Part shown: piece by piece, positions 7,245 to 9,537 of the stretch
How positions within the stretch are numbered: the stretch's first letter is position 1
How the letters are laid out: every line of letters starts with the position of its first letter
Assembly: GCA_029245665.1 (NCBI GenBank)
Contig: JAQWOW010000032.1
Location: 1 to 9,537, forward strand
DNA length: 9,537 nt
From: Polaribacter sp.
Lineage (GTDB): Bacteria; Bacteroidota; Bacteroidia; Flavobacteriales; Flavobacteriaceae
Reading direction: 5' to 3'
The notes under the pieces: model-generated
Told to the model about the DNA's origin: nothing
What the model saw: only the letters and a program-made list of their open reading frames with translations
Databases searched by the model: none
Program-made: the position numbers and the translations under genes

Positions 7245-8420
7245 TTAATAATTTCTGTATTTTTTTGTTTCTTCAAAAACGTGAGTTAAAATTTTTTGAT
7301 CTTTATCATCAAAAACTAAATTCCTACGTTGCATTACAACCTCAGCAACTTCGAAAACTTTATTCGTTTTATATTCTGTAAATCCTGAAGCCCCTCCCCA
7401 ACTATAAGACGGGATAAAATTTCTAGGAAAACCACTTCCGAAAACATTAGCACTAACTCCAATTACAGTTCCTGTATTAAACATGGTATTAATGCCACAT
7501 TTAGAATGATCTCCCATCATTAGACCACAAAATTGCAATCCGGTTTTAGCAAAACGTCCGGTTTCATAGTTCCATAATTTTACTTCTGTATAATTATTTT
7601 TAAGATTCGAATTATTCGTATCTGCGCCTAGATTACACCATTCGCCCAAAACAGAGTTTCCTAAAAAACCATCATGCCCTTTATTAGAATATCCCATCAA
7701 TACTGAATTATTCACCTCTCCTCCAACTTTGCAATAAGGGCCTAATGTAGTTGCTCCATAAATTTTAGTATTTAATTTTAATACCGAATGTTCACACATT
7801 GCAAAAGGGCCTCTTACAACGGAACCTTCCATTATTTCGGTGTCTTTTCCTATATAAATTGGCCCTTTAGAAGCATTTAGAGTGGCAAAAATAATTTCTG
7901 CACCCTCTTCAATAAAAATATTCTCTTTGCGGAGATATCTTGTTCCCTCAGGTATTGGTTGTGACTTTCTTCCTTCGGTAATTAAGTCGAAATCTTCTTG
8001 AATAGCTTTGTCATTTAATGAAAAAATATCCCAAGTGTTTTTTATTTGAAGAAGCGCTTCGTCAAACTCAATTTGCCTATAATCATCAAAATTCACTTCT
8101 TCTTGAGAGTCTGATGTAAAAAAAGCAATGACATCTTCACCTTTAAAAATAGCTTCATTTTTTGACAAGTTTTTCACTTTTTCAACCAGGCTTTTGGTCG
8201 GACAAAACGAAGCATTGATTAAAACATTCTCTGCTAGTTCTACCATTGGGTATTTTTCTTCTAAATACTCCTCTGTAATAGTTGTAGTGGTTAAGCCTAA
8301 ATATTTTTCCCATTTTTCTCTGATGGTTAAAATTCCAACACGAATATCTGCTACAGGTCTGGTATAAGTAAAAGGTAGGAGTGAATTTCTAACATCACCA
8401 TCAAATAAAATGTAATTCAT
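7245..8420 (-). CDS. Bacteroidetes-type GlmU-like sugar nucleotidyltransferase/acetyltransferase
   Basis: 391-residue cytoplasmic protein of the alternative GlmU family common in Bacteroidetes (annotated as UDP-GlcNAc diphosphorylase / glucosamine-1-phosphate N-acetyltransferase). That role supplies UDP-GlcNAc for peptidoglycan and lipopolysaccharide. The N-terminal domain (about 1-165) starts NYILFDGDVRNSLLPFTYTR and continues PVADIRVG. This is a nucleotidyltransferase-like region without the classical L-x-x-G-x-G-T-R-M loop of E. coli GlmU, as in the whole family. From about 168 to 335 a left-handed parallel beta-helix is evident from hexapeptide-like repeats (IFIEEGAEI, IYIGKDTEI, VVRGPFAMCE, LGPYCKVGG, VLGEWCNLGA). 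The C-terminus is helical. The family assignment is good; catalytic activity is known for relatives only by annotation, so the enzyme name is provisional. It has its own promoter box at 8443-8450. Its stop lies 11 bp from the priA stop. Confidence 0.88.
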   Translation of the reverse strand: MNYILFDGDVRNSLLPFTYTRPVADIRVGILTIREKWEKYLGLTTTTITEEYLEEKYPMVELAENVLINASFCPTKSLVEKVKNLSKNEAIFKGEDVIAFFTSDSQEEVNFDDYRQIEFDEALLQIKNTWDIFSLNDKAIQEDFDLITEGRKSQPIPEGTRYLRKENIFIEEGAEIIFATLNASKGPIYIGKDTEIMEGSVVRGPFAMCEHSVLKLNTKIYGATTLGPYCKVGGEVNNSVLMGYSNKGHDGFLGNSVLGEWCNLGADTNNSNLKNNYTEVKLWNYETGRFAKTGLQFCGLMMGDHSKCGINTMFNTGTVIGVSANVFGSGFPRNFIPSYSWGGASGFTEYKTNKVFEVAEVVMQRRNLVFDDKDQKILTHVFEETKKYRNY

Positions 8421-8442
8421 TTTTTAATTTTTTATAACGCTA

Positions 8443-8450
8443 CAAATTTA
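8443..8450 (-). promoter_or_regulatory. -7 promoter box of the GlmU-like gene
   Basis: Read on the minus strand, TAAATTTG matches TAnnTTTG exactly. It ends 22 bp before the ATG, giving a predicted start site near 8437 and a leader of about 16 nt with an A-rich stretch before the ATG, a common flavobacterial arrangement. It lies just past the terminator of the upstream minus-strand gene, which agrees with independent transcription. No good -33 TTG is seen, as that position falls in the terminator hairpin. Confidence 0.55.
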
Positions 8451-8464
8451 CTTTAAAAAAGGTA

Positions 8465-8499
8465 AATATAAAACCGATTGAATTGCTACAATCGGTTTT
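8465..8499 (-). terminator. Intrinsic terminator of the T9SS cargo gene
   Basis: Perfect 11-bp inverted repeat: AAAACCGATTG (8470-8480) and CAATCGGTTTT (8489-8499) around an 8-nt loop. Read on the minus strand, the stem is followed by TTTTATATTT, an acceptable U-rich tail. It begins 32 bp after the stop of the 8532-9323 gene. A T run also follows on the plus strand, so it could be bidirectional, but no plus-strand gene precedes it closely. Confidence 0.8.
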
Positions 8500-8531
8500 T
8501 TAAATTTTAAATTAAAAAATTGAGATAATAG

Positions 8532-9323
8532 TTATTTTTTAACAAATTTCTGAGTTCCTATTTTACCATCAGCAAGTACTTTTATAATATAAACACCAGA
8601 ACTTAATTTTTGTACGTTTATTTGATTGTTTGTTTGCGATACTTTTTGCGTTAAAGCCGTTCTACCAATATAATCATAAAAGACTACTGATGCGTTTTTT
8701 GAACCAGATGGTAATTGAATGGTTAGGTTTTCTGAGGCTGGATTTGGAAACATCTCAAAATGTAAACGTCTTGCTTCTGAAATTCCTAAAGAAGAGGTCG
8801 AAGTAGACTTCCCCGTGAATACTTGATCTCCAGAACTTCCCTCTTTACCATTCCCTGAAACGGATGCCCCATAAAATGTAATTTTTCCCTCTTCAGAGAG
8901 AGGTGATGTCCATTTAAATGACCACGAACTTTGCCCATTCCCAGAACTGGTATGTGTAATATGAGAATTCCCATTTACAGTTTTTGTATCATTTGATCCG
9001 TTTATAATAGAGAATGTTCCAACATTAGAGTTATCACTATCTTTCTCGGCAGTAACTTGAAACCCATTTCTAGATCCTCCTGCAGAATTTGTGATGGTCA
9101 CATCATACTGGGTGTTAAAGGCATAACCTGTACTAGGAATGTTGGTTGTGATCATAATATTACTTTCACTTGCTGCCGAAGGTCCATGACAAGCGGTACA
9201 ATTATTACCATCACCAGGAGAACCAGAATATGCTCCTGTTTTTCCTCCAGAATTAGACATTAATAAAAATGCCGAAAACGGAATCATCAGTAATAATACT
9301 TTAAAAAAGTAGTGTTTTTTCAT
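8532..9323 (-). CDS. Secreted choice-anchor V protein with CxxCH motif and T9SS sorting domain
   Basis: 263-residue exported protein. A signal peptide (MKKHYFFKVLLLMIPFSAFL, 1 to about 23) is followed by SPGDGNNCTACHG (35-47). Its C42-T-A-C45-H46 is a CxxCH motif as used for covalent haem c attachment, and SPGDG-x-NCTxCH is the hallmark of choice-anchor V domains. Residues about 52-172 form a beta-rich, reelin-like domain (AGGSRNGFQVTAEKD, SSWSFKWTSP, GKITFYGASVSGNG, SGDQVF). The C-terminal tail (about 190-263: MFPNPASENLTI, YDYIGRTAL, LSSGVYIIKV, GTQKFVKK) is a type A T9SS sorting domain, directing passage through the outer membrane and normally cleaved. Two histidines (H121, H124) could act as a distal haem ligand, which is speculative. 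Function unknown; an extracellular or surface mono-haem redox protein is possible. It is monocistronic, with its own terminator at 8465-8499. Confidence 0.88.
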   Translation of the reverse strand: MKKHYFFKVLLLMIPFSAFLLMSNSGGKTGAYSGSPGDGNNCTACHGPSAASESNIMITTNIPSTGYAFNTQYDVTITNSAGGSRNGFQVTAEKDSDNSNVGTFSIINGSNDTKTVNGNSHITHTSSGNGQSSWSFKWTSPLSEEGKITFYGASVSGNGKEGSSGDQVFTGKSTSTSSLGISEARRLHFEMFPNPASENLTIQLPSGSKNASVVFYDYIGRTALTQKVSQTNNQINVQKLSSGVYIIKVLADGKIGTQKFVKK

Positions 9324-9447
9324 AATCGTAGAGTTTAAATAATAATAATAATGCTTAATTTTGACATCTAAAACTACAAAAAAAGTAGTGAAGTATACTA
9401 AAAATATTATTAAATTAATTTTATAATAAAACTTGTTTTAAAATATA

Positions 9448-9537
9448 ATGAAATACATCAAAGACTCACAAATATCGATTACTGAGTTAATGCTCCCGTC
9501 TAACTCTAATTTTAGCGGAAAAATTCACGGAGGTCAT
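9448..9537 (+). CDS. Acyl-CoA thioesterase, hotdog fold (5' fragment)
   Basis: The ATG at 9448 opens a frame that runs uninterrupted to the window edge (30 codons: MKYIKDSQISITELMLPSNS, then NFSGKIHGGH). This closely resembles the N-terminus of Bacteroidetes acyl-CoA thioesterases, whose pattern is S-x-I-T-x-x-E-L-M-L-P-S-x-x-N-F-x-G-K-x-H-G-G, where the G-K-x-H-G-G segment opens the central hotdog helix. The enzyme would hydrolyse acyl-CoA to free fatty acid and CoA in the cytoplasm. The remaining length is outside the window, so intactness cannot be judged. It diverges from the T9SS cargo gene across 124 bp of very AT-rich DNA. In that gap TAATTTTA (9416-9423) is the nearest one-mismatch -7 box. 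Confidence 0.75.
   Translation, partial: MKYIKDSQISITELMLPSNSNFSGKIHGGH

Noticed and set aside
9338..9353. AATAATAAT trinucleotide tract upstream of the T9SS cargo gene
   Set aside because: Only about five units and outside the coding frame. Could affect leader length but there is no evidence for phase variation.
9373..9399. ACTAC-A7-GTAGT inverted repeat and the AGTATACT palindrome in the gap between the T9SS gene and the thioesterase gene
   Set aside because: Short arms around a homopolymer in very AT-rich DNA; expected by chance, with no supporting promoter alignment.
1..9537. Search for tRNA, rRNA, CRISPR arrays, insertion-sequence ends, attachment sites or defence genes
   Set aside because: No repeat-spacer pattern, transposase or integrase frame, or cloverleaf-like sequence was found by reading both strands; the coding content is ordinary core genes.

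Overview
The window is an AT-rich chromosomal stretch from a member of the Bacteroidetes, most likely a marine Flavobacteriaceae. Four things point there: the low G+C, A-rich leaders with no Shine-Dalgarno sequence, a TAnnTTTG-type -7 promoter box, and taxon-typical proteins. Those proteins are the alternative Bacteroidetes-type GlmU and a secreted protein with a C-terminal type IX secretion (T9SS) sorting domain. Most of the content is housekeeping. I see no phage, transposon, CRISPR array, toxin-antitoxin pair or defence island.

Left part (1-1855): a minus-strand gene for a DUF4380 / galactose-mutarotase-like protein (101-1054) and a plus-strand gene for a small class I SAM-dependent methyltransferase (1196-1855). 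They diverge from a 141-bp gap. Neither has a clear substrate.

Centre (1856-7233): the ATP-dependent protease Lon (2054-4507) and the primosomal helicase PriA (4789-7233), both on the plus strand. The lon upstream region is the most interesting non-coding stretch. It holds a correctly spaced sigma-54-like -24/-12 element (1913-1928) followed by overlapping inverted repeats (1953-1980) and a TGTCA-GTA-TGACA dyad just before the start codon (2029-2041). Lon ends in a strong intrinsic terminator (4506-4540), so priA is a separate transcription unit. priA appears to start at a TTG codon that directly follows a stop codon.

Right part (7234-9537): the GlmU-like sugar nucleotidyltransferase/acetyltransferase (7245-8420, minus strand) converges on priA with an 11-bp gap. 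It has its own TAAATTTG promoter box, just downstream of the terminator of the next minus-strand gene. That gene (8532-9323) encodes an exported protein with a haem-c-like CxxCH motif, a choice-anchor V/reelin-like domain and a T9SS sorting tail. The right edge cuts a plus-strand gene after 30 codons (9448 onward). Its start looks like a hotdog-fold acyl-CoA thioesterase.

Functionally the genes are largely independent: protein quality control (lon), replication restart (priA), cell-envelope precursor synthesis (glmU-like), secretion of a possible redox protein, and lipid/CoA metabolism. The best candidate for something new is the regulatory architecture in front of lon, not a new protein system.
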